Source: a virus
Virus record (IMG/VR): IMGVR_UViG_3300042485_000296
Coordinates: 1-20,532 of that record
Strand: one strand, 5' to 3'
Length of the DNA stretch: 20,532 bases
Part shown: positions 6,806-12,002 of the stretch, one piece after another
How positions within the stretch are numbered: the stretch's first letter is position 1
Layout of the letters: each line of letters starts with the position of its first letter
Position numbers and translations under genes: made by a program
The notes under the pieces: generated by a model
Database searches by the model: none
Told to the model about the DNA's origin: nothing
The model's input: the letters and a program-made list of their open reading frames with translations, nothing else

Positions 6806-7189
6806 ATGGCAGGTACAACAACTAAGGGGTTTAGATACCCAACGGCTTCTGATGCGCCCGCAATTCATACTGCCTTTCTCAATCTAGCAACAGATATCGA
6901 CACCTTCTTTGACACGCCACAAGTCACTACAAGCGTAATCTTTGAAGGCTCGACAGCAGATGCTTTCGAAACCACGCTTACAGTAATTGACCCAACGGCA
7001 GATAGAACTATTACTTTGCCAAATGTGACTGGCACAGTTGTAACAACAGGCGATACCGCAACAGTTTCAGCAGCGATGTTGGTTGATACTTACCAGACAA
7101 CAGCCCTTGCCGCGACTGCTGCTACGACAGCAGATACAAATGCGCAGAACTTCGCAAGAGTTACAGGATTTATGCTTGGTGGTATGTAA
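6806..7189 (+). CDS. Fibre-type protein with FEGSTADAFETTLTV repeat and GG C-terminus
   Basis: This encodes 127 residues, with AGGAG six bases before the ATG. The N-terminus GFRYPTASDAPAIHTAFLNLATDID and the motif VIFEGSTADAFETTLTVID, followed by TADRTITLPNVTGTVV, are typical of phage tail-fibre shafts in marine and freshwater phages. The C-terminus has an Ala/Thr-rich helix and the ending RVTGFMLGGM, like three fibre genes at the start of the window. The stop overlaps the ATG of the head-tail adaptor (TAATG). A short fibre or decoration protein is likely. Coupling to neck genes is one reason to ask whether it sits on the head. Confidence 0.7.
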   Translation: MAGTTTKGFRYPTASDAPAIHTAFLNLATDIDTFFDTPQVTTSVIFEGSTADAFETTLTVIDPTADRTITLPNVTGTVVTTGDTATVSAAMLVDTYQTTALAATAATTADTNAQNFARVTGFMLGGM

Positions 7190-7599
7190 TGGCATTTACC
7201 TATGTTGACCCGTCATCAGGAGATAGAGACAAGGTTCGGTTTCTAATTCAAGATACCGACTCAACTGACGCCCACTTACAAGACGCTGAAATCACTTATC
7301 TCATAACCACTTGGGGTAATGTCTATGACGCTGCTATTGCCGCTGCTGAAATCATTTCAGGGCAGTACGCTCATAAAACAAACTACTCTCGCAGTATCGG
7401 CGACCTTTCTATATCAGAGTCTTACGCAACTTCAGCGGCAGAGTTTCGTGCTCTAGCGGATAGAATTAGAGAACAAAAGAATAGACTTTATCCGCCTAGC
7501 CCAAAGATTAACGCTTCTTCAATAATCAGCACAGCAGAGCGAACACAGACTGTGTTTAATACCGACTTCCGAACAGGACTTCACGACTACACAGTATAA
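7189..7599 (+). CDS. Head-tail adaptor (connector) protein
   Basis: The product has 136 residues. The opening YVDPSSGDRDKVRFLIQDTDSTDAHLQDAEITYLI is the hallmark of the phage head-tail adaptor family (gp6/gp15-like), which forms the ring under the portal. The rest is mainly helical (AAIAAAEIISGQYAHKTNYS, then FRALADRIREQKNRLYP), as expected. It is the first of four consecutive neck genes in canonical order: adaptor, stopper, neck/gp10-like, terminator. This order supports the assignment more strongly than any one motif. Confidence 0.82.
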   Translation: MAFTYVDPSSGDRDKVRFLIQDTDSTDAHLQDAEITYLITTWGNVYDAAIAAAEIISGQYAHKTNYSRSIGDLSISESYATSAAEFRALADRIREQKNRLYPPSPKINASSIISTAERTQTVFNTDFRTGLHDYTV

Positions 7600-7611
7600 A
7601 CTGGGGGGATT

Positions 7612-7974
7612 ATGCCTTACATTTCAGGACAACCCAACCATTGGTTAGATGACATGACCGATACTGTTGTTGTGTATAAAAAAGGAAGTCTGAACAACTA
7701 TGGCTCTCGTTCTATATCAGCAACTCCCGCGTCCTTCTCTTGCCGCATCATGGCTGAGGTAAAAAACTCTCGAGATGACCAAGGCAACGAAATCGTTGAA
7801 GGTGGTACTTTATACATACTTTCAGACGCGGATGTTGAAGTCGGAGATAGATTAGACCTTCCCGGAAATAACGCAGACCCAAGAATAATTGCTGTAGACA
7901 AGGTCAGTTACAGTGCTAATGGAACAGCAACAGTCCATCACACAAAGGTAAGGTTTGGGTCTCTCGGTGGGTAA
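7612..7974 (+). CDS. Head-tail stopper (head completion) protein
   Basis: This encodes 120 residues, with GGGGGGA before the ATG at 7612. It has a mostly beta fold (DTVVVYKKGSLNNYGSRS, SFSCRIMAEVKNS, GGTLYILSDADVEVGDRLDL, ADPRIIAVDKVSYSAN), consistent with the small beta-barrel stopper/head closure proteins that seal the portal. Assignment leans on position between the adaptor and the gp10-like gene as well as on length. The 3' end overlaps the next gene by 8 or 20 bases, depending on its start. Confidence 0.72.
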   Translation: MPYISGQPNHWLDDMTDTVVVYKKGSLNNYGSRSISATPASFSCRIMAEVKNSRDDQGNEIVEGGTLYILSDADVEVGDRLDLPGNNADPRIIAVDKVSYSANGTATVHHTKVRFGSLGG

Positions 7975-8356
7975 ATTTGAAGCGTCATTAAATCGAAAAG
8001 AAATTAACCGACTGTTAAGCGTTGGTGGTCCAAAAGTAATAATGACCGCTGGGCAAGTGTTATACAAAGAAGGCGCAACAATATTTGAACAAAGCCAAGA
8101 TGAAGTGCCAGTGGATAAAAACCCACTTAGGACTTCAGGTCAATTAGGGTTTCCTCGCCTTGAAGGACAGACTGTTGTTGTGGAAATTTCCTATGGTGGC
8201 GCAGCAGTAGATTACGCGATGGCAGTTCACGAAGATTTAGAAGCGCGACACAGAGATGGCAAAAAGGCAAAGTACCTAGAAGACCCCGCTAGAAGGGGCA
8301 TAGTGGGCATGGACGAGCGTATACTGGCAAAGATAAGAAAGGCTATGGGTATCTAA
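7955..8356 (+). CDS. HK97 gp10-like neck/tail completion protein
   Basis: The product has 133 residues if it starts at TTG 7955, which has AAAGG six bases upstream; GTG 7967 is an alternative with a longer spacing. The N-terminal half is helical (KFEASLNRKEINRLLSVG, then AGQVLYKEGATIFEQSQDEVP). TSGQLGFPRLEGQTVVVEISYG and YAMAVHEDLEARHRDGKKAKYLEDPARRG follow. The last motif corresponds to the 'Y(A)xxVHE...KYLE.P' region of HK97 gp10-like proteins, which bridge head and tail. It overlaps the stopper gene, and its stop is immediately followed by the next ATG. Confidence 0.75.
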   Translation: MGLSVGKFEASLNRKEINRLLSVGGPKVIMTAGQVLYKEGATIFEQSQDEVPVDKNPLRTSGQLGFPRLEGQTVVVEISYGGAAVDYAMAVHEDLEARHRDGKKAKYLEDPARRGIVGMDERILAKIRKAMGI

Positions 8357-8761
8357 ATGGCGAGTGTTCTAGAGGCTGTGGGCGAGTATATTGACTCCAA
8401 CAGAGGCGACCTTACAATCGGAACTAATCTATTTTTATCTAAAATGCCAGACACGCCTGATGTATGTGTGTGTATTTATGAAACTCAGGGCAGTGCCCCT
8501 GTGATGACTTTTGGTTCAACCGCAATTCAGGTGGATAGACCCAATGTTCAGATATCTGTAAGAGCAGCAAGAGATGATTATGCGACAGCAAGAGATTTGG
8601 CTCAGGCTCTCCGTACCCTAGTTTCGGGAATGGTTAATGTCACGGCATCAAGTGTCCTAATTATGAGGGCAGAACCAACGGGAAGTTTCTATCCCCTTGG
8701 CGTGGACCAACTTGAAAGACCACGCGTTGTGTTTAACATGGATTGTCATGTTGGGGTGTAG
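8357..8761 (+). CDS. Tail terminator / phage minor capsid-type protein
   Basis: This encodes 134 residues starting with the ATG directly after the previous stop. Features are an N-terminal helix (VLEAVGEYIDSNR), strands around DVCVCIYETQGSAPVMTFG and RPNVQISVRAARDDY, a helix (ARDLAQALRTLVSG) and a closing RPRVVFNMDCHVGV strand. This helix-strand order fits tail terminator proteins that cap the tail tube and join it to the neck. Its place as the fourth neck gene supports this. G-rich sequence in its final codons (GGGGTG) acts as ribosome site for the zinc-ribbon gene. Confidence 0.72.
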   Translation: MASVLEAVGEYIDSNRGDLTIGTNLFLSKMPDTPDVCVCIYETQGSAPVMTFGSTAIQVDRPNVQISVRAARDDYATARDLAQALRTLVSGMVNVTASSVLIMRAEPTGSFYPLGVDQLERPRVVFNMDCHVGV

Positions 8762-8763
8762 TC

Positions 8764-8925
8764 TTGGACACGCAAGAACCTAAACGAGACATATACGGGA
8801 AGGGAACAAGTCGTGACGAAGTTCCAAGATGCTGGAGATGTAACAGAATCCTTGCGGAATATCTTACCCGCCCATGGAAACTCAACTGCGGAAGATGTAA
8901 AGCCACCAATCAACAAACCGCTTAA
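8764..8925 (+). CDS. Com-like zinc-ribbon protein
   Basis: This 53-residue protein starts from TTG 8764, which has GGGGTG five bases before it. A TTG at 8743 would give 60 residues but has no ribosome site. Four cysteines form C23-x2-C26 and C42-x2-C45, flanked by RCWRCNRILAEY and LNCGRCKATNQ. This is the pattern of the Mu Com zinc-ribbon family, small proteins that bind RNA; Mu Com activates translation of the overlapping mom gene. Here too the ORF is overlapped by a downstream ORF in the +1 frame (from 8813). Whether it acts on that neighbour is inference. No Mom-like modification gene is seen in the window. Confidence 0.7.
   Translation: MDTQEPKRDIYGKGTSRDEVPRCWRCNRILAEYLTRPWKLNCGRCKATNQQTA
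8803..8825 (+). promoter_or_regulatory. Hairpin enclosing the GTG start of the gene at 8813
   Basis: GGAAC (8803-8807) pairs with GTTCC (8821-8825). Inside the loop, TCG (8811-8813) can pair with CGA (8817-8819), putting the GTG start codon (8813-8815) at the tip. The ribosome site AAGGGA (8800-8805) runs into the 5' arm. A structure like this could hide the start until opened by a protein such as the Com-like product. The stem is short (5+3 pairs), so stability is modest. Confidence 0.4.
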
Positions 8926-9172
8926 TTTTGAAGAAGCGTTAGATAATTTTGTGCCACAGAAGAAATCCAATGGGATGACTTGCTCTGTAAAGAAAGTACT
9001 TGACCAACTGGGCGAGTCAGCAAAAGAAAAATTACTCAGGTTAATGGATAACCCAGAAGCCCTGTCTTTAGATATTACCTTGCTTTTGAAAAACCACGGC
9101 TATCAAATAAGTGCTGAGGTAATGCGCAGACATAGGCGGCGAGCGAACGGCGGGGGCTGTTCTTGTCCATAA
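8813..9172 (+). CDS. Small basic protein with RHRRR...GCSCP tail, function unknown
   Basis: From GTG 8813 (AAGGGA seven bases upstream) this encodes 119 residues; in-frame GTG 8951 and ATG 8975 are alternatives giving 73 or 65 residues. The part from 8975 (MTCSVKKVLDQL, ALSLDITLLLKNHGYQISAEVMRRHRRR, GGGCSCP) resembles small helix-turn-helix-like proteins of actinophages in which a helical domain ends in an 'IS...RRHRR' helix and a Cys pair. DNA binding is therefore plausible. The upstream start would overlap the zinc-ribbon ORF by 113 bases in another frame. No catalytic residues are seen. Its neighbours (Com-like protein and a metallophosphoesterase) form a small non-structural island. Confidence 0.6.
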   Translation: MTKFQDAGDVTESLRNILPAHGNSTAEDVKPPINKPLNFEEALDNFVPQKKSNGMTCSVKKVLDQLGESAKEKLLRLMDNPEALSLDITLLLKNHGYQISAEVMRRHRRRANGGGCSCP

Positions 9173-9186
9173 ACTTTGAGGATGAC

Positions 9187-10374
9187 ATGGAGAAACTTCT
9201 CCAAACCTCAAACAATCCCGCAGCCGAGCCCAAGTTAAAAAAAATCGGTGCGGAGTGGCAAGCAGGTGTTGTCTGGAATGGTGATGAAGGAACCATTACA
9301 ACCACGGCACTTCCATTGGAAGAAGCACCTAACTGGGATTCCATTTTACGCCTATGGGGTCTCGACCCAACTCAATTTCGTGTTGTCGAACCAGTTCTGT
9401 TTAATGTTTGGGGCAACCCAGATGCGACCCTCAATCGTCAATGGAAGGGTAAAGTCGTTCAAATCGCAGACGACACAAGAAAAGAAGATTTAAGTGAGTT
9501 AGAAAAGGAAATCAAAAAACATAAACCTAAACTTAAAACATCTTTCACGGGGCAGGGCGCGATGATTGTGGTGTTATCTGATTGGCAGATAGGCAAGGCA
9601 GATGGAGATGGGTTAAAGGGAACTATTGAGCGCATACTTAATGGGATAGATAAGGTTGAAGTTCGAATCAAAGAACTTGAGAAATTAAAAAGACCTATAG
9701 GCAAGTTGATGGTTCTTTGGACAGGCGACTCGATTGAAGGGTGCGTTGGTCATTATGCGCAACAAACCTTCTCAGTTGAACTTGATAGACGCGACCAAGT
9801 CAAAGTCGCCCGAAGGTTGCTTCGAGATGCGCTTATGCGCTGGAGTAAGTATTTTACTGAGGTTCAAGTTCTCGCAGTTGGCGGAAATCATGGTGAAAAT
9901 AGAAATGGCGCGGGCAAGTCTTATACCTCATTAAACGATAACGATGATGTTGCGATAGTTGAGCAGGTTGCTGAAATCCTTGAAACCAACCCAGAAGCCT
10001 ATGGACACATTCAGTTTGCGATACCGAAAGATAGATTAAGCATTACAGCAGAAGCCGCTGGTTGGGTTCTAGGTATTACACACGGACACACCGCCCGAAG
10101 GGGTGGAACGGGAACTGAACAAAAACTTCGCAGATGGCTAGAAGGACAGTCACTCGGTCGCAGAAGTGTAGGCGGCGCAGATGTTTTAGTTTCTGGTCAT
10201 TATCACCATTTTCGAGTTGCTGACTGGGGTGGCTGTGTTTGGTTACAAGCACCTGCGATGGATGGCGGAAGCGATTGGTGGCAAGAAATGTCTGGTGAAA
10301 AATCCGAGTCAGGCATTTTGACATTCTGTATGTATCCAGAAATCCGCGTTACCGACATCGCTATCTTAAAGTGA
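9187..10374 (+). CDS. Calcineurin-like metallophosphoesterase
   Basis: This encodes 395 residues from ATG 9187, which has GAGG five bases upstream; TTG 9163 would add eight residues and overlap the previous gene. All expected metal-site motifs are present in order. They are VVLSDWQIG (D132; the usual D-x-H has Gln in place of His), WTGDSIEG (D181), GGNHGEN (N234, H235), THGHT (H299, H301) and SGHYHHF (H338, H340, H341). An N-terminal domain of about 120 residues (GVVWNGDEGTITTTALP, DSILRLWGLDPTQFRVVEP) is typical of the actinophage version. The substrate is unknown: nucleotide, nucleic acid or phosphoprotein are possible. Its presence between neck and tail genes is unusual for an enzyme. It is expressed in line with structural genes. 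Confidence 0.85.
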   Translation: MEKLLQTSNNPAAEPKLKKIGAEWQAGVVWNGDEGTITTTALPLEEAPNWDSILRLWGLDPTQFRVVEPVLFNVWGNPDATLNRQWKGKVVQIADDTRKEDLSELEKEIKKHKPKLKTSFTGQGAMIVVLSDWQIGKADGDGLKGTIERILNGIDKVEVRIKELEKLKRPIGKLMVLWTGDSIEGCVGHYAQQTFSVELDRRDQVKVARRLLRDALMRWSKYFTEVQVLAVGGNHGENRNGAGKSYTSLNDNDDVAIVEQVAEILETNPEAYGHIQFAIPKDRLSITAEAAGWVLGITHGHTARRGGTGTEQKLRRWLEGQSLGRRSVGGADVLVSGHYHHFRVADWGGCVWLQAPAMDGGSDWWQEMSGEKSESGILTFCMYPEIRVTDIAILK

Positions 10375-10402
10375 GTCTTGTAGTGTTATTAGAACGAATC
10401 GT

Positions 10403-10408
10403 GATAAT
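10403..10408 (+). promoter_or_regulatory. Candidate -10 element GATAAT
   Basis: GATAAT differs from TATAAT at one base and lies in the 126-base gap before the tail module. A TTGTAG at 10378-10383 could be a weak -35, with a 19-base spacer. Transcription would start near 10415, which is where the conserved leader motif begins. The -35 is poor, so this is only a candidate. Confidence 0.35.
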
Positions 10409-10414
10409 CTTTAC

Positions 10415-10433
10415 GAACCGAGTCCATAGAGAC
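10415..10433 (+). repeat. Leader motif copy 1 (AACCGAGTCC / AGAGACC)
   Basis: AACCGAGTCCATAGAGACC lies in the non-coding gap 10375-10500, ahead of the gene at 10501. A near-identical copy, one base shorter, is found at 11972-11989, ahead of the tail chaperone gene. Recurrence only in leader-like positions suggests an RNA or DNA regulatory site rather than chance. Confidence 0.55.
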
Positions 10434-10476
10434 CCCACTACATGCTGAGCCCTTTGAGGTCTAAGGTAGTTGGGTC
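10431..10476 (+). promoter_or_regulatory. Leader hairpin upstream of the tail module
   Basis: GACCCCACTAC (10431-10441) pairs with GTAGTTGGGTC (10466-10476), giving 10 of 11 positions paired and a 24-base loop. A competing pairing is AGACC (10429-10433) with GGTCT (10458-10462). The strand lacks a T run after the stem, so it is not a simple terminator. It ends 10 bases before the AAAGGAG site (10487-10493) of the next gene and could control its translation. Confidence 0.45.
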
Positions 10477-10504
10477 GGCGTTGCCCAAAGGAGTAACCTT
10501 ATGA
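10442..10504 (+). CDS. Possible 20-residue leader peptide
   Basis: An ATG at 10442 opens a 20-codon frame (MLSPLRSKVVGSALPKGVTL) whose TGA overlaps the ATG of the gene at 10501 as ATGA. It starts in the loop of the leader hairpin. It has no obvious ribosome site, which weakens the case. Translation could couple to the downstream gene or shift the hairpin. It may well be chance. Confidence 0.2.
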   Translation: MLSPLRSKVVGSALPKGVTL

Positions 10505-10803
10505 CGCAATACAGAGCATTAACTGGTATTGATTACCCGCCTGACAAAAGAGTTGAAGCAGGAGATTTGATTTCCGACCTGCCAGAGAAATCAGCAAAAT
10601 GGTTACTCGACCAAGGACTAATTGAACTCTCTGATGGAAAAGCACCTAAAGCCGAGCCAGTAATTGAACCCGTCATTGAGGTTGAACCAGTTATTGAAGC
10701 AACACCTGAAGTCACTTTTGACGCAGAGGCAACTGACGGCGATAAAGATGGATTTGTTCAAGATGGAACAGAATTTCAACGCCCAGTTGAGGAGACCAAC
10801 TAA
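10501..10803 (+). CDS. Acidic protein with EF-hand-like motif
   Basis: The product has 100 residues, with AAAGGAG seven bases before the ATG. Residues 1-42 form a compact N-terminal domain (YRALTGIDYPPDKRVEAGDLI, then SAKWLLDQGLIEL). An acidic Pro/Val/Glu repeat follows (PVIEPVIEVEPVIEATPEV, about 53-71). Near the C-terminus, D79-x-D81-x-D83-G84-x-V86 then E91 resembles a calcium-binding EF-hand or dockerin loop, with the final Glu one position late. The motif 'DGDxDGFVQDGTEFxRP' is recurrent in actinophage proteins at this genome position. The protein may be a small tail or head accessory component. Its stop overlaps the next start (TAATG). Confidence 0.65.
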   Translation: MTQYRALTGIDYPPDKRVEAGDLISDLPEKSAKWLLDQGLIELSDGKAPKAEPVIEPVIEVEPVIEATPEVTFDAEATDGDKDGFVQDGTEFQRPVEETN

Positions 10804-11531
10804 TGCCTACATTTCGCCATGGTAAAAACACAACAGTCCTAAGCGGTGATTTTGACTTAACGACTTACCTAAACAGCGCAAGTGCTGCTTATGCGGTTGA
10901 AACTCCCGAGACTACAACCTTTGGTTCCTCTGACCGCTCTTATATTGTTGGGCACAACGAAGGTACAATATCATTTGAAGGCTTATTTGACGGAACCACT
11001 GATAGCGCAGACTCAATCTTTTCCGCGGCTCTCGGTAACACAACCGACAGAGTTGTAACAGTATCAAATGACAGCACTGCTATTGGTGCTAGAGCAATTC
11101 TTGCGAGTGCTTCTTCAACCTCTTATGAAATTAGTAGTCCTCTAACTGATGTTGTTTCTGTATCAGCAGAAGCGATAGCAAACGGAGGATTAGATTCGGG
11201 TGTTTGGTTAGTTTGTCAAACTGCCGTATCTGCTACAACCAACACCACAAGTGTTGATAATGCTGCTTCATCTGCTAATGGTGGAGTGGCGCACCTTCAT
11301 GTTACAGCGAATGCCAGAACAGCGACTACTGTAATCGCAGTACAGCACTCATCAGATAACTCAACATGGGCTGATTTGGTTGTATTCGGAACAGTAGCAC
11401 TCAACGGACTGGATTCAGAAAGAACTGAAGTTGCTTCAGGTACGACAGTAAATCGCTATCTAAGAACAAGAACTACAATCGCAACAGGCACAGGCGCTAT
11501 AACCCGTAGCGTCGCGTTTTCAAGGAGATAA
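10803..11531 (+). CDS. Major tail protein paralogue A with C-terminal extension
   Basis: This encodes 242 residues. It opens MPTFRHGKNTTVLSGDFDLT and contains ETTTFGSSDRSYIVGHNEGTISFEGLFDG, matching the next gene. This is the tail-tube core typical of actinophage siphoviruses. From about residue 112 it continues with a separate beta domain (DVVSVSAEAIANGGLDSGVW, NARTATTVIAVQHSSDNSTWADL, NRYLRTRTTIA) of the type found in longer phage tail tube proteins. It could be the main tube subunit carrying an outward Ig-like decoration, with the shorter paralogue capping or mixing in. Which of the two is most abundant cannot be told from sequence. Confidence 0.72.
   Translation: MPTFRHGKNTTVLSGDFDLTTYLNSASAAYAVETPETTTFGSSDRSYIVGHNEGTISFEGLFDGTTDSADSIFSAALGNTTDRVVTVSNDSTAIGARAILASASSTSYEISSPLTDVVSVSAEAIANGGLDSGVWLVCQTAVSATTNTTSVDNAASSANGGVAHLHVTANARTATTVIAVQHSSDNSTWADLVVFGTVALNGLDSERTEVASGTTVNRYLRTRTTIATGTGAITRSVAFSRR
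10920..10939 (+). repeat. 20-base identity shared with 11668-11687
   Basis: TTTGGTTCCTCTGACCGCTC occurs in both major tail protein genes and encodes FGSSDRS. Surrounding codons have diverged (flanking bases differ on both sides). Exact identity over 20 bases suggests a duplicated gene pair, with strong constraint or gene conversion at this spot. Confidence 0.7.
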
Positions 11532-11535
11532 TAAA

Positions 11536-11952
11536 ATGCCAACATTCAGACATGGTAAAGCCGCCTCATTCAAGGTTGATAACAACGCAGGCACACTAAC
11601 CGATATTAGCAATACCCTCAACTCCGTTTCATTCCCACGCGAAGCAGAGACTTTGGAGACAACCTCATTTGGTTCCTCTGACCGCTCATACGTTATCGGA
11701 TTCACAGGGGCAACTATCAGCATTGAAGGTTCATTTGATGCAACAGTAGATACCCACTTGGCTGCTATCGTAGGCAAGACAGATTCAGTATCATTTGAAT
11801 ATGGTCCTGAAGGAACAACTTCTACTTTCACAAAGTACACAGGTGAAGCCTTCTTGACTTCATACGAAACATCAGCAGGAGTAGGCGACATTGTTTCCTA
11901 TTCAGCAGAGTTCCAAGTCACGGGTGCAATTACTCGTGGTGCTTTTGCATAA
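11536..11952 (+). CDS. Major tail protein paralogue B (short tail tube protein)
   Basis: The product has 138 residues and starts MPTFRHGKAASFKVDNNAG. Its core includes LNSVSFPREAETLETTSFGSSDRSYVIGFTGATISIEGSFD and a C-terminal half with GEAFLTSYETSAGVGDIVSYSAEFQVTG. The last portion is the usual strand pattern of tail tube subunits. It shares the start and the FGSSDRSY segment with the gene just upstream and lies only four bases behind it. Length and the position directly before the chaperone pair and tape measure fit the main tail tube protein. Confidence 0.78.
   Translation: MPTFRHGKAASFKVDNNAGTLTDISNTLNSVSFPREAETLETTSFGSSDRSYVIGFTGATISIEGSFDATVDTHLAAIVGKTDSVSFEYGPEGTTSTFTKYTGEAFLTSYETSAGVGDIVSYSAEFQVTGAITRGAFA
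11668..11687 (+). repeat. 20-base identity shared with 10920-10939
   Basis: This is the second copy of TTTGGTTCCTCTGACCGCTC, in the short major tail protein gene at the matching point of the protein alignment. Confidence 0.7.
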
Positions 11953-11971
11953 CAACTAAATAAATCCAAAT

Positions 11972-11989
11972 AACCGAGTCCCAGAGACC
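11972..11989 (+). repeat. Leader motif copy 2 (AACCGAGTCC / AGAGACC)
   Basis: AACCGAGTCCCAGAGACC lies in the 50-base gap before the tail chaperone gene, ending two bases before its AAAGGAG ribosome site (11992-11998). It matches the motif at 10415 except for one missing base and one change. A partial third copy, TCCCTAAGAGACCAAA, occurs just inside the following gene (12006-12021). Confidence 0.55.
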
Positions 11990-12002
11990 AAAAGGAGAAA
12001 TC

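Noticed and set aside
10381-10500. Possible tRNA in the leader region, either strand
   Set aside because: A GTTCG-like stretch and stems are present, but no cloverleaf with acceptor, D and anticodon arms can be drawn.
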